From contig JAEZQK010000036.1 of NCBI GenBank assembly GCA_023413135.1, positions 1 through 42,937 on the forward strand: a stretch of DNA of 42,937 bases. The letters run 5' to 3'. Below, piece after piece: positions 25,221 to 33,073 of this stretch (position 1 is the first letter of the stretch; each line of letters opens with the position of its first letter). The DNA comes from Bacillota bacterium. GTDB lineage: Bacteria; Bacillota; Clostridia; Christensenellales; Aristaeellaceae. The notes under the pieces are model-generated. The model was given only the letters and a program-made list of their open reading frames with translations, was not told where the DNA came from and made no database searches. The position numbers and the translations under genes were made by a program.

Positions 25221-26240
25221 ATGGATAACGTGAAAACCCCCGGTTTTGCCGTCCGGTATACGGGTGGCGCCTATGAGATCACCCGGTATACGCATATCCA
25301 TTCCCCCAGGCTGTATTATGGCCGGGACCCGGAGGGATCGGAGCGCACATTCCTGTGCGTTATGGAGGATGCTGCGCTGAAAATGCCCTCGCCCTTGCCG
25401 GGGGAAAGGCTGATCTTTTTTCTTGAGCGGGAGGACGGCTCCGTATTAACGGCGGCATCCCGGGGTGTGGAGATTTCCGGGGTAGAAAATTTCCGTGATT
25501 TGGGCGGATATCCGACCGCCGATGGGAAAACGGTGAAATGGGGCCTGTTTTTTAGGGGCGGGCCGATAAACGGTCTCGGGGAAAAGGAACGGGAGGCATT
25601 GGCGGGACTAAGGCTCAAAAAGGTGCTCGACTACCGCACCCGCCTGGAGGCGGAGCGCTTCCCGGATGAGTGCCCTTCGGGAGCGGTTTGCGAGTGGATC
25701 CCTGCAGTGCCGCGGGAAGAGCGGTTTTTGCAGTTTGCGGACAGGGATGTGATTGCTCACTTAAGGAGCATCCGCACTGAAGCCGATGCCAGGGAAGGTT
25801 ATCAGCTCTTTGTGGACTTGTATGCCGCCATGCCCTTTAAAAGCGATGCCTTTTCGCGGATGCTTCAAATGCTTGATGAAAAGCAAGGCGTACCTTTTAT
25901 GCAGCACTGCTCTGCTGGAAAGGACCGCACCGGCGTTGGAAGCGCGCTGCTTTTGCTGGCATTGGGTGTGGAGGAGAAGGCAGTCGTGGAGGACTACCTG
26001 CTCACCCGGGTGTTCCGGGAGGAGGCCAATAACCGCCGCATGCAAAAGCTGAAGGCGGAGGGCATCTCCCCGGAGGCGATGGAAATGCTCCTTCGGATGA
26101 TGACCGTCAGCGAAGAATTGATTTTCTCCGCCCTGAATGCCATCCGGGCAAAATACCCTTCCTATGAGGCGTTTTTCCTTGGGGAGTACGGTATCACCGG
26201 GGAGCAGCTAAGCTTCTGGCGTGATAAATATACCTGCTAA
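25221..26240 (+). CDS. Tyrosine/dual-specificity phosphatase-like protein
   Basis: A 339-aa protein with the P-loop HCSAGKDRTG (CX5R catalytic motif) in the middle and the upstream signature VENFRDLGGYPTADGKTVKWGLFFRGG of the Y_phosphatase3 group. A beta-rich N-terminal 90 residues precede the catalytic domain. Related bacterial enzymes act on phosphotyrosine or phosphoinositides; the substrate here is unknown. The ATG follows AAAGGAG. There is no signal peptide. Confidence 0.92.
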   Translation: MDNVKTPGFAVRYTGGAYEITRYTHIHSPRLYYGRDPEGSERTFLCVMEDAALKMPSPLPGERLIFFLEREDGSVLTAASRGVEISGVENFRDLGGYPTADGKTVKWGLFFRGGPINGLGEKEREALAGLRLKKVLDYRTRLEAERFPDECPSGAVCEWIPAVPREERFLQFADRDVIAHLRSIRTEADAREGYQLFVDLYAAMPFKSDAFSRMLQMLDEKQGVPFMQHCSAGKDRTGVGSALLLLALGVEEKAVVEDYLLTRVFREEANNRRMQKLKAEGISPEAMEMLLRMMTVSEELIFSALNAIRAKYPSYEAFFLGEYGITGEQLSFWRDKYTC

Positions 26241-26264
26241 AATATCATGGTTTGGAAGTTAAGC

Positions 26265-26293
26265 TTGACGTACCAAAATAAATTGTGTAAAAT
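26265..26293 (+). promoter_or_regulatory. gpx-ohrR promoter with palindrome in the spacer
   Basis: TTGACG (26265-26270), 17-nt spacer, TAAAAT (26288-26293). The spacer contains CAAAATAAATTGTG (26274-26287), an imperfect palindrome resembling the AATTGTA half-sites of OhrR. Autoregulation by the MarR/OhrR protein two genes downstream is inferred. Confidence 0.65.
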
Positions 26294-26325
26294 TGAATTG
26301 TTAAAAATATAGGAGGTGTCCGCTC

Positions 26326-26790
26326 ATGACGCTATACGATTTCACTGTAAAAGATGCAAAGGGGCAGGATGTGCCTCTGTCCGACTATAAGGGCAAGGTG
26401 CTGCTGGTGGTGAACACCGCCACAGGATGCGGCTTCACGCCACAGTATAAAGGCCTGCAGGCACTGTATGATGCCTACCAGGGTCAGGGACTGGAAATTC
26501 TGGATTTTCCATGCAACCAGTTCATGAACCAGGCGCCGGGCACAGATGCGGAGATTTTGACCTTCTGCCAGCTCCAATATAACGTGACGTTCAAAACCTT
26601 TTCCAAGATACTGGTGAACGGCCGCAGGAACCATCCGCTGTATGCCTTTTTGAAGCGGGAAGCCGGCCGCAAGATCATCCCCTGGAATTTCACCAAATTC
26701 CTGATAGACCGCCAGGGCCGGGTGGTGCGGCGCTTTTCCCCAAAGACAAGGCCGGAGGATCTGGCGGAGCATATTGAAGCTTTATTGTAA
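26326..26790 (+). CDS. Glutathione peroxidase-family thiol peroxidase
   Basis: A 154-aa thioredoxin-fold peroxidase. The peroxidatic residue is Cys35 in NTATGCGFTPQY, the Gln and Trp of the catalytic set lie in FPCNQF and IPWNFTKF, and a possible resolving Cys lies in LTFCQLQYNVTF. Cys instead of selenocysteine and the non-mammalian setting suggest thioredoxin as reductant. The start follows AGGAGGTG. The MarR/OhrR-like gene follows after 14 nt. The natural substrate may be hydrogen peroxide or lipid peroxides. Confidence 0.95.
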   Translation: MTLYDFTVKDAKGQDVPLSDYKGKVLLVVNTATGCGFTPQYKGLQALYDAYQGQGLEILDFPCNQFMNQAPGTDAEILTFCQLQYNVTFKTFSKILVNGRRNHPLYAFLKREAGRKIIPWNFTKFLIDRQGRVVRRFSPKTRPEDLAEHIEALL

Positions 26791-26804
26791 AAGGAGTTTT
26801 CGCC

Positions 26805-27239
26805 ATGGAGGATTCCCTGCGGCTGGACCGGCAGCTTTGCTTTGCGCTGTACGCCTGCTCCAAGGAGCTTTTGCGCAGGTATGAGCCGGTATTGGCTCCC
26901 TTTAAGCTAACCTACACCCAGTACATACTGCTTTTGTCCCTGTGGGAAAAGGACGGGCAAACCGTCAAGACGCTGGGAGAATCGCTCTATCTGGATTCCG
27001 GCACCCTGACGCCGCTGATCAGGCGGATGGAATCAAAAGGCTTCGTCAAAAAGCAGCGAAGCAAAGCGGATGAGCGCAGCGTAGAGGTATTCCTTACGGA
27101 GAAGGGCCGGGCCTTGCAAAAGGATGCGCTCCCTATCCCGGGAAAAATGCTTTGCTTGGCGGGTCTTTCCGCCGGAGAAGCCGTTTCCTTGCGGGATTCC
27201 CTGAAGGCTTTTTTGCGCAGTATGGAAGGAAAAGAATGA
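26805..27239 (+). CDS. MarR-family regulator, OhrR-like peroxide sensor
   Basis: A 144-aa winged-helix protein. LDRQLCFALYACSKELLRRY places a Cys at position 12, matching the reactive Cys of OhrR, and the wing region is TLTPLIRRMESKGFVKKQRSKADERSVEVFLT. OhrR proteins release DNA after oxidation by organic peroxides. Its position directly behind the peroxidase and the palindrome in the shared promoter support peroxide-induced autoregulation. Confidence 0.9.
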   Translation: MEDSLRLDRQLCFALYACSKELLRRYEPVLAPFKLTYTQYILLLSLWEKDGQTVKTLGESLYLDSGTLTPLIRRMESKGFVKKQRSKADERSVEVFLTEKGRALQKDALPIPGKMLCLAGLSAGEAVSLRDSLKAFLRSMEGKE

Positions 27240-27245
27240 TATGTG

Positions 27246-27286
27246 AACCGCCCTGTCCGTATTCATGGACAGGGCGGTTTCTTTTG
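27246..27286. terminator. Bidirectional terminator between ohrR-like gene and phosphoglucomutase
   Basis: AACCGCCCTGTCC (27246-27258) pairs perfectly with GGACAGGGCGGTT (27267-27279), followed by TCTTTTG. It separates convergent genes. Confidence 0.85.
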
Positions 27287-27296
27287 TACCACCGCG

Positions 27297-29018
27297 TCAG
27301 GAAAGCAGCGCCTCCGAAGACCGGATGAGCGTATCGTTCAGCGCTTGGGATGTACTTTCTTCCCTGGCGCAAGTGTTCACATACAGCTTGATCTTGGGCT
27401 CCGTGCCGCTGGGGCGGATGCATACCCAGTGGCCGCCTGACAGCTCATAATACAGCACATCCGATTCCGGCAGGCCCATTTGCGTCTTGTTCCCCGCCGC
27501 ATCCGTCTTAAGGCCGGTCAGATAATCCCGCTGCGAAACGATAGGGATGCCCGCCAATTCTTTGGGCGGATTGGTCCTAAGCTTAGCCATTATTTCCTGC
27601 ATCTTGGTAAGGCCGTCTTTGCCCGGCAGCGTCTTGGAGATCACCTTTTCCACGTAGTACCCGTACTGCCTGAAAATGGCCTGCACTCTGTCGTATAGGG
27701 TGGTTCCTTCCGCTTTGCAGGCGGCGGCCACCTCCGCCAGCAGGAGGGAAGCGTTCACGCCGTCCTTGTCCCGTACGAATGTGCTGGACAGGTATCCGTA
27801 GCTTTCCTCGAAGCCGAACAGGAAGGTGTGGCTGCCCGTATCCTCAAACTGCTGGATGAGTTCCCCGATGAACTTGAAGCCCGTCAGTGTATCGAACATC
27901 TCCACACCATAGTCCCGGCAGATAGCTCTGGCCAGCTCTGTGGTGACAATGGACTTGGCGGCGGCCCCATTCCTGGGCAGCGTGCCCATCTTTTTGCGGG
28001 TTGAGAGGATGTAGTGCAGCAGCACGCAGCCAATTTGATTTCCCGTCAAAAGCTGGAACTGCCCTTTTTTGTTCCGCACGGCCACGCCCAGCCGATCGCA
28101 GTCCGGGTCGGTGCCGAAAATCACGTCGGCCCCCACCTGGTTGGCCAGATTCATGGCCAGCTTGAAGGCATTGGGGTCTTCCGGATTGGGCACGGCAATG
28201 GTGGAAAAGTTGGGATCGGGCTGCTCCTGCTCCTTCACCACCGCCACGTTGGAGATGCCCACTTCCTTTAATATACGGCGAACCGGCACGTTGCCCGAGC
28301 CGTGCAGCGGCGTATACACAATGGACAGCTTGCCGCCTTCCTTTTTCATCAGCTCCGGCTGCACGCAAAGGGTGCGTACCCTTTGAATGTACGCATCATC
28401 CACCTCCCGGTTGCCGATGATGTGCAAAAGGCCCTTATCAAGCGCCTCGCCTTCGTCCATGGGCGCCGCGTCAAAATAGTCTGTTTCCCGGATGAAGCCG
28501 GTAACGCCCTGGGCAGCCTCGGGGCCGAGCTGCGCCCCGTCCTCCCCGTATACCTTATAGCCGTTATACTGGGGTGGATTGTGGCTGGCCGTGATGGCTA
28601 CCCCCGCGATGCAGTGCAAATGCCGCACCGCAAAGGAAAGGATGGGCACCGGGCGAAGCGCATCGAACAGATAGGCCGGAACGCCGCTTTGGCATAATAC
28701 CAGTGCCGTTTCCCTGGCGAACTCGGGGCTCATACGGCGGCTGTCATAAGCGATCGCCACGCCCCGGGCGGCACTTTTGGGATCCTTCAAAAGATACTTG
28801 GCCAGGCCCCGGGTGGCCCGGCGCACGTTGTACACGTTCATCCGGTTCAGGCCTGCGCCTAAAACGCCGCGCATGCCGGCGGTGCCGAAGGAAAGTTCCT
28901 TGTAAAAGCGGTCCTCGATTTCTTTTTCGTCCCCGGCGATCTTGTCGAGTTCCGCCAATAGCAGTGTATCCGATGCAAAATCTCTGCGCCAGGATGCGTA
29001 GGATTCGCGATAGTCCAT
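27297..29018 (-). CDS. pgcA: Phosphoglucomutase/phosphomannomutase
   Basis: A 573-aa alpha-D-phosphohexomutase of the PgcA type that interconverts glucose-1- and glucose-6-phosphate. Visible are ELSFGTAGMRGVLGAG, the phosphoserine loop GVAITASHNPPQYNGYKVYG, the metal-binding loop FGTDPDCDRLGVAV, the sugar-binding GFEESYGYL and the terminal phosphate-binding RPSGTEPKIKLYV. The ATG at 29016-29018 after GGAGG gives the usual start; an in-frame extension upstream crosses the promoter and is not used. Confidence 0.95.
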   Translation of the reverse strand: MDYRESYASWRRDFASDTLLLAELDKIAGDEKEIEDRFYKELSFGTAGMRGVLGAGLNRMNVYNVRRATRGLAKYLLKDPKSAARGVAIAYDSRRMSPEFARETALVLCQSGVPAYLFDALRPVPILSFAVRHLHCIAGVAITASHNPPQYNGYKVYGEDGAQLGPEAAQGVTGFIRETDYFDAAPMDEGEALDKGLLHIIGNREVDDAYIQRVRTLCVQPELMKKEGGKLSIVYTPLHGSGNVPVRRILKEVGISNVAVVKEQEQPDPNFSTIAVPNPEDPNAFKLAMNLANQVGADVIFGTDPDCDRLGVAVRNKKGQFQLLTGNQIGCVLLHYILSTRKKMGTLPRNGAAAKSIVTTELARAICRDYGVEMFDTLTGFKFIGELIQQFEDTGSHTFLFGFEESYGYLSSTFVRDKDGVNASLLLAEVAAACKAEGTTLYDRVQAIFRQYGYYVEKVISKTLPGKDGLTKMQEIMAKLRTNPPKELAGIPIVSQRDYLTGLKTDAAGNKTQMGLPESDVLYYELSGGHWVCIRPSGTEPKIKLYVNTCAREESTSQALNDTLIRSSEALLS

Positions 29019-29057
29019 CACACAAGCCTCCATTCCGCTGTTTTGCCTGTCTTTTTT

Positions 29058-29086
29058 ATTATAGGAAATTCCCATAGATTTGGCAA
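29058..29086 (-). promoter_or_regulatory. Phosphoglucomutase promoter
   Basis: TTGCCA (29081-29086), 17-nt spacer, TATAAT (29058-29063) on the minus strand. Confidence 0.8.
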
Positions 29087-29154
29087 ATAGAATCTTTTTT
29101 TCACCGTCCCTGCATAGGCTATTGCCAGGATCACTGGCACGGGGAGGGAATGAA

Positions 29155-30306
29155 GTGGGACGGCGGCTTGCCATCCTTGCATTTTTGTGCCTGACGCTGC
29201 TGATGGGCCTGGTGTTTCCCGAGGTTTGGGAGCGCGCCTTGAACCGGGAGGATGCGCTGCCGCCGGGCATTTCCGCTCCTGAGAAGCGGCTTTTGCGCGT
29301 CTGGCTAATGGAGGATACCCTTTCCGCTTCTTCCTGGCTGAAGCGGCAATCATCCCGGATGGAAAATGCGCAAAGGGGTGTCTCTGTTTATCTGCGTACG
29401 GCACGGCCCCAGGAACTTTTGCAGCCGGATGCCGTGCTGCCGGACCTGATTATTTTTCGCCCAGGCGCAATTAATAATCCGGAAAGTCTGTTTCTGCCCC
29501 TGACGGGAGAATTTCCCCTTGCGGATGGGGCGCTGCGGGCCGGCAAATGGCAGGCGGTGCAATATGCCGTTCCTGTATGCATGGACGGTTACGTGCTGGC
29601 CTATGACCCGGCCCTCACGGGAGTTGCCGCGGCAACACCGGCCCCTACACCGCTGCTGGGCATTGGTGCCGTGCCTTCCGCTACTCCTGAGCCGGAAACG
29701 ACAACATCCTTTGATGATTTGCTTGCTTCCCTTGCAAAGATCCCCCGGGGCAAAGACACGGCGTACGATTTTCAATGCGCCGCCGGAATGCCCTTGATGC
29801 TTCTCTCCTCGATGCGGGGCGGCACTGCCGGCTTTCCGGCCGGCGCGCTGCCTTCCAACTTTGGGTCCGTATCCCGGGACACAGTGTACGGCGAATTCCT
29901 GTCCGGCCGGTGCCGGGCTGCCATACTACCTTCCAGGCATCTGCGCAGCCTTGCCTCACAAAACAAGCCCTTTGCATTTTTAACGCCTTCCCTGCCGGCT
30001 ACGGATATGTACCTGGCCGCAGGCGTCGTTCAGGGAGAAGGGCGGGATCTGGCGCTCAACTACCTTTTGATGCTTCTTTCTCCCGAGGGGCAGCAGGATC
30101 TTTCCCCAAACGGCCTGATGGCTGTTTCCCAAGCCATATCGCCCTATGGTGCCGATCCGGTCTTTGGCCAGGTGGAATCAAGCCTCAAGGGCGATTTGAT
30201 CCTTCCCAACGCTTTTGCCTATGATGAGCAGAGCCTGAAAAACGTTTCCCTAAGTGTATTTACAAATGGCGGCGCGATTTTAAACATATTTGAATCTATT
30301 CGGTGA
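29155..30306 (+). CDS. Membrane-anchored solute-binding-like protein, function unknown
   Basis: A 383-aa product. The GTG at 29155 after GGGAGGG gives MGRRLAILAFLCLTLLMGLVFPEVW, a membrane anchor or uncleaved signal. The body resembles extracellular family 1 solute-binding proteins: LLRVWLMEDT, LPDLIIFRPGAINNPESLFLPLTG, VQYAVPVCMDGYVLAYDPAL, ALNYLLMLLSPEGQQDL and NGLMAVSQ. A Thr/Pro-rich linker (ATPAPTPLLG, SATPEPETTTS) interrupts it. There is no lipobox and no ABC permease nearby. The next gene begins at or overlaps its stop codon, suggesting joint expression. Confidence 0.75.
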   Translation: MGRRLAILAFLCLTLLMGLVFPEVWERALNREDALPPGISAPEKRLLRVWLMEDTLSASSWLKRQSSRMENAQRGVSVYLRTARPQELLQPDAVLPDLIIFRPGAINNPESLFLPLTGEFPLADGALRAGKWQAVQYAVPVCMDGYVLAYDPALTGVAAATPAPTPLLGIGAVPSATPEPETTTSFDDLLASLAKIPRGKDTAYDFQCAAGMPLMLLSSMRGGTAGFPAGALPSNFGSVSRDTVYGEFLSGRCRAAILPSRHLRSLASQNKPFAFLTPSLPATDMYLAAGVVQGEGRDLALNYLLMLLSPEGQQDLSPNGLMAVSQAISPYGADPVFGQVESSLKGDLILPNAFAYDEQSLKNVSLSVFTNGGAILNIFESIR

Positions 30307-30380
30307 ACCTTTTTTCGTATATCGCTGCCGGAGCGTGTGCATACTATGTACTGACTAACCCGTTATGGAGGGATGAGAGA

Positions 30381-31214
30381 ATGGAACAGGCTTTACATAG
30401 GAGCTCCCGCACCGGTTGGCGAGATGAGGAATCGGATACCTTATTCAGCGCCGTCCGGGAAGCGTCCCGCCAGGGGACGCCCTTGCGCAGTGTGTTTGAA
30501 CAAGTGGCATCCTCCCTGGGCCGCAAGCCCAACAGCATCCGCAATTACTACTACGCACAGCTGCGCCAGCGGCCGGAGACCGGGCTCAACCGGGCCGCAC
30601 CCTTTCAGACCTTCACCGAGGAAGAGGTGCGGGAGCTTTTACGCACGGTGCTCATGGCCCGCGGCCAGGGCATTTCCGTCCGGGCCTGCGTGATGCGCAT
30701 GGCCGGCGGTGACAGGGGCCTGATGCTGCGCTACCAGAACAAGTACCGTTCTATCCTGAAAAACCGCCCCCACCTTCTTGCCGAAGTGGCGGAAGAGTTG
30801 CGCCGGGAAGGGGTTGCCGTTCCGGAAAACCCCGATTCATCCCGGCAGCAGGATATGCCCCTGCGCACCGCTTCCCAGCTTAACCGGGCCCAGCAGCTGG
30901 CCCAGGCGCTTGGCGATCCCGCCGTGCAGCAGATGCTGGAAGGACTTAACACGCTGCTCCAGCGTGCGCTGGCCTTCCGTGGCCGGGACAAAACCGTGGA
31001 ACTGGACCGTCTTCAAATCACTTATGACCTGGCCCGCATGCGCTGGGAGGATGAGCAAAACCACCTGCATGAAGCCGTTAACGAAATGCTTCATGTCTGC
31101 AGGGAATTCCTGGGCATGACCATGGACCGTCGCCAGGAAGGCCTGAATGATTTCTCCGGGCTGCTGGCGATGAGGATCTCTAACCTGGAAAACATGCTGA
31201 CAAAAAGCACATGA
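30381..31214 (+). CDS. Myb/RsfA-like DNA-binding protein
   Basis: A 277-aa protein. Residues about 8-60 (GWRDEESDTLFSAVREASRQ, FEQVASSLGRKPNSIRNYYY) resemble the Myb-like HTH of RsfA-type prespore regulators; a second similar segment follows (FTEEEVRELLRTVLMARGQG). The rest is helical with coiled-coil character (LDRLQITYDLARMRWEDEQN). ATG at 30381 follows GGAGGG. A GTG at 30303 overlapping the previous stop as GTGA would add a 26-residue hydrophobic tail; translational coupling from that start is possible. A two-hairpin repeat begins at the stop codon. Confidence 0.75.
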   Translation: MEQALHRSSRTGWRDEESDTLFSAVREASRQGTPLRSVFEQVASSLGRKPNSIRNYYYAQLRQRPETGLNRAAPFQTFTEEEVRELLRTVLMARGQGISVRACVMRMAGGDRGLMLRYQNKYRSILKNRPHLLAEVAEELRREGVAVPENPDSSRQQDMPLRTASQLNRAQQLAQALGDPAVQQMLEGLNTLLQRALAFRGRDKTVELDRLQITYDLARMRWEDEQNHLHEAVNEMLHVCREFLGMTMDRRQEGLNDFSGLLAMRISNLENMLTKST

Positions 31215-31270
31215 CCCAGGGGCTCTGCCCCTGGGAACCCCAAAAAAGGGATACATCCCTTTGGAATCCC
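31215..31270 (+). repeat. Two-hairpin repeat directly behind the Myb/RsfA-like gene
   Basis: CCAGGGGCTCTGCCCCTGG, then AACCCC and AAAAGGGATACATCCCTTTGG, ending AATCCCC. Same orientation relative to the gene as the copies behind dnaN, the GNAT gene and the isomerase gene. Confidence 0.8.
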
Positions 31271-31325
31271 CTATTGGGGAAATGTATTTCATACTGCCCT
31301 GAAAATAGGGAGCGAGGCGAACTTG

Positions 31326-31462
31326 CAGAGACTTCCCCTTGAGGGGAAGCTGTCGACGAAGTCGACTGATGAGGTGTTAATGGCTAAGCAAATATTCGCG
31401 GTAAAACACCTCATCCGGCGCTACGCGCCACCTTCTCCTCCAGGGGAAGGCTTAAAATGCAC
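31326..31462. repeat. Inverted pair of the CACCTCATCC repeat (MITE-like)
   Basis: Two opposed copies of a module: AACACCTCAT, a short GC palindrome (GGCGCTACGCGCC in one, GTCGACGAAGTCGAC in the other), then CCTTCCCCTCAAGGGGAAG or a variant. The segment between them is about 25 nt. A third copy lies at 37031-37083. Similar modules are common in gut Clostridia as far as I recall. Confidence 0.7.
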
Positions 31463-31525
31463 ACCATGCTCATATTTTCATCCCTTGGGGTGGTGGTTGC
31501 GTCCCAAAATGCCGAAAAGTGCAAA

Positions 31526-31565
31526 TCGAAATGAAGCCTGGCAAATTTTGCCAGGCTTCATTCGA
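31526..31565. terminator. Long perfect hairpin behind the DUF1540 gene
   Basis: TCGAAATGAAGCCTGGCAA-like arm pairs with TTGCCAGGCTTCATTCGA; about 17 bp, at the 3' end of the minus-strand DUF1540 gene. The following T-run is weak. Confidence 0.6.
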
Positions 31566-31577
31566 AAGGCTTCCTTA

Positions 31578-31751
31578 CTAACCGTGGCTTCTGTAGCTGG
31601 CGCACAAGCTTTCATCCGGCTGGCCCGAGCCTACATTGTTCTTGGGCGCTACCTGGATGGATTCAAGGACACAGAGATTTTTCTTGTCGTTGTACTCGCA
31701 ACTTAGCACGCTGCAATGGATGCACTGGCTATGGTTGTGTTGGTGAGACAA
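31578..31751 (-). CDS. DUF1540-type small cysteine protein
   Basis: A 57-aa product if started at the TTG at 31749-31751, which follows GGGGAGG at normal distance. It reads MSHQHNHSQCIHCSVLSCEYND, then NLCVLESIQVAPKN and a final ESLCASY. The pattern C-x2-C-x4-C...C...C fits DUF1540 proteins, small predicted metal-binding proteins of spore-forming Firmicutes with unknown role. An upstream ATG at 31826 would give 82 aa but has no good ribosome-binding site. Confidence 0.8.
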   Translation of the reverse strand: MSHQHNHSQCIHCSVLSCEYNDKKNLCVLESIQVAPKNNVGSGQPDESLCASYRSHG

Positions 31752-31899
31752 CCCGCATACCTCCCCGCATTGTTCAGGATTTGCCTGCCAAAAGGAAAAG
31801 ACCTTCGGCAAATGTATTTTGCGCATGCTCTCCTGTTGCTATGCCGGGGCAAGTGTGGTATATTCTTCAAAGCATTCAAATGAAAGCGGGGGCTATCGT

Positions 31900-32379
31900 G
31901 TGCGCAAAAGCTTTTTCTCTCCCAGGGGCCTGGCGCTCAGCGCGGCAATCGCGGCTGTATATGTCATTCTCACCGTATTTGCCACCATCTATTTCGGGCC
32001 GGTTCAATTTCGGGTATCAGAATCCCTGACCTTGCTTCCGGTATTTTTCCCGGAAGCCATTCCTGGGTTGTTCATTGGCTGCCTGGTTGCCAATCTGCTT
32101 ATGGGCGCGGTACCGTTGGATGTGATTTTCGGCAGTCTGGCTTCCTTGATAGCGGCCTTGCTCACCTATGCCTGGCGTAAAAACCGCTATGTGGCCGCTT
32201 TGCCGCCAGTAGTGGTAAACGCTATTATCGTGGGTAGCATCGTACTTCATATCGCTTATGGTGCTCCGCTTTGGGCCAGCATCGGATATGTCGCGGTAGG
32301 ACAGGCAGCATCCTGCTATCTGCTTGGGTTACCAATGCTCAAAGCGCTGGAAAAAACAGGCCTGAACAAGTTGAAATAA
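31900..32379 (+). CDS. queT: QueT-family queuosine-precursor transporter
   Basis: A 159-aa integral membrane protein with about five hydrophobic helices (LALSAAIAAVYVILTVFA, FRVSESLTLLPVFFPEAIPGLFIGCLVANLL, VIFGSLASLIAALLTY, VVNAIIVGSIVLHIA, VAVGQAASCYLLGLP). The FRVSE..LP segment is typical of QueT, the substrate-binding unit of an ECF transporter for preQ0/preQ1. The GTG at 31900 follows AGCGGGGG. I do not see a preQ1-I aptamer upstream. The general ECF energising module is not in the window. Confidence 0.88.
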   Translation: MRKSFFSPRGLALSAAIAAVYVILTVFATIYFGPVQFRVSESLTLLPVFFPEAIPGLFIGCLVANLLMGAVPLDVIFGSLASLIAALLTYAWRKNRYVAALPPVVVNAIIVGSIVLHIAYGAPLWASIGYVAVGQAASCYLLGLPMLKALEKTGLNKLK

Positions 32380-32390
32380 AAGAGCAAATA

Positions 32391-32425
32391 AAAAGCGCCA
32401 TCGAGTAAATCGATGGCGCTTTTTT
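32391..32425. terminator. Bidirectional terminator between queT and the zinc-ribbon gene
   Basis: AAAAGCGCCATCGA (32391-32404) pairs with TCGATGGCGCTTTT (32410-32423), with T-run on the plus strand and A/T flank on the other; convergent genes on both sides. Confidence 0.88.
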
Positions 32426-32433
32426 AAATCCTC

Positions 32434-32730
32434 TTAGTAGCGGCTCTGACGCTGGGCGTCGAAGCACTCACGGCAGTAGACGGGCCGGTCTCCACGGGGC
32501 TGGAACGGCACCTGGGTGGTGCGGCCGCAGCCATCGCAGATCACTTCGTACATCTGGCGCTCGCCACCGCGGGCACCGCCGCCCTGGGTATTGCGCCGGT
32601 TGGCGCGGCAGGCATGGCAGCGGCTGGGCTCATTTTGAAAGCCCTTCTCAGCGAAGAAAGCTTGTTCGGAGCCAGAAAATACGAATTCGGCGCCACAATC
32701 GCGGCAGGTCAAGGTTTTGTCCTGATACAT
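32434..32730 (-). CDS. Zinc-ribbon protein of the CxxC-CxxC type
   Basis: A 98-aa protein with two zinc-ribbon units: LTCRDCGAEFVFSG...SRCHACR in the N-terminal half and VICDGCGRTTQVPFQ...VYCRECF in the C-terminal half, giving eight cysteines. A Gly/Arg-rich linker (NTQGGGARGGERQ) joins them. Such proteins are common in Clostridia and Chloroflexi and have no settled function; nucleic-acid binding is plausible. A minus-strand promoter at 32993-33021 leaves a long leader of about 255 nt. Confidence 0.88.
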   Translation of the reverse strand: MYQDKTLTCRDCGAEFVFSGSEQAFFAEKGFQNEPSRCHACRANRRNTQGGGARGGERQMYEVICDGCGRTTQVPFQPRGDRPVYCRECFDAQRQSRY

Positions 32731-33073
32731 GATGGGTTCCCTCCAAAGTTCATTATTTACCCAAACCTATGTGCCTTGCCGTCGCTCCCGTGGATCCCAA
32801 GCATCGGTTTTGGGCTTTGAACGAGGAGGAATGACCCGGATACCTGGCTGGGTTAACATAAAATAGTATATCACGGGAGCAGCGCTTTGTACACCCCCTA
32901 CAAACATTTTTCTCACCTGCTTCTTTTTGCCGCCGGATTGATTTGCTAGCAAATTTAGAATGATATGGACATTCTGCTTCTTATGGTATAGAATTATACA
33001 TATACCTGATATTCATTTGAAACGCAATCCGATATCCTTATTAAAATTTTAAAATTGGGAGGTTATTTGCTCC
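32731..33073. promoter_or_regulatory. Divergent promoters sharing a -35 region
   Basis: A gene-free 343-nt gap. Minus strand: TTCAAA (33016-33021), 17 nt, TATAAT (32993-32998), toward the zinc-ribbon gene. Plus strand: TTGAAA (33017-33022), 17 nt, ATTAAA (33040-33045), toward the XRE gene. The two -35 hexamers overlap, so the promoters probably compete. Nothing else recognisable lies in 32731-32990. Confidence 0.5.

Noticed and set aside
29019..29270. 84-residue N-terminal extension of phosphoglucomutase
   Set aside because: It crosses a good promoter and lies upstream of the canonical start with GGAGG.
31700..31899. preQ1 riboswitch ahead of queT
   Set aside because: No preQ1-I-like hairpin plus A-rich tail found; other preQ1 classes could not be tested by eye.
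32767..32952. 61-codon minus-strand ORF
   Set aside because: No ribosome-binding site and no domain; it lies in the leader of the zinc-ribbon gene.
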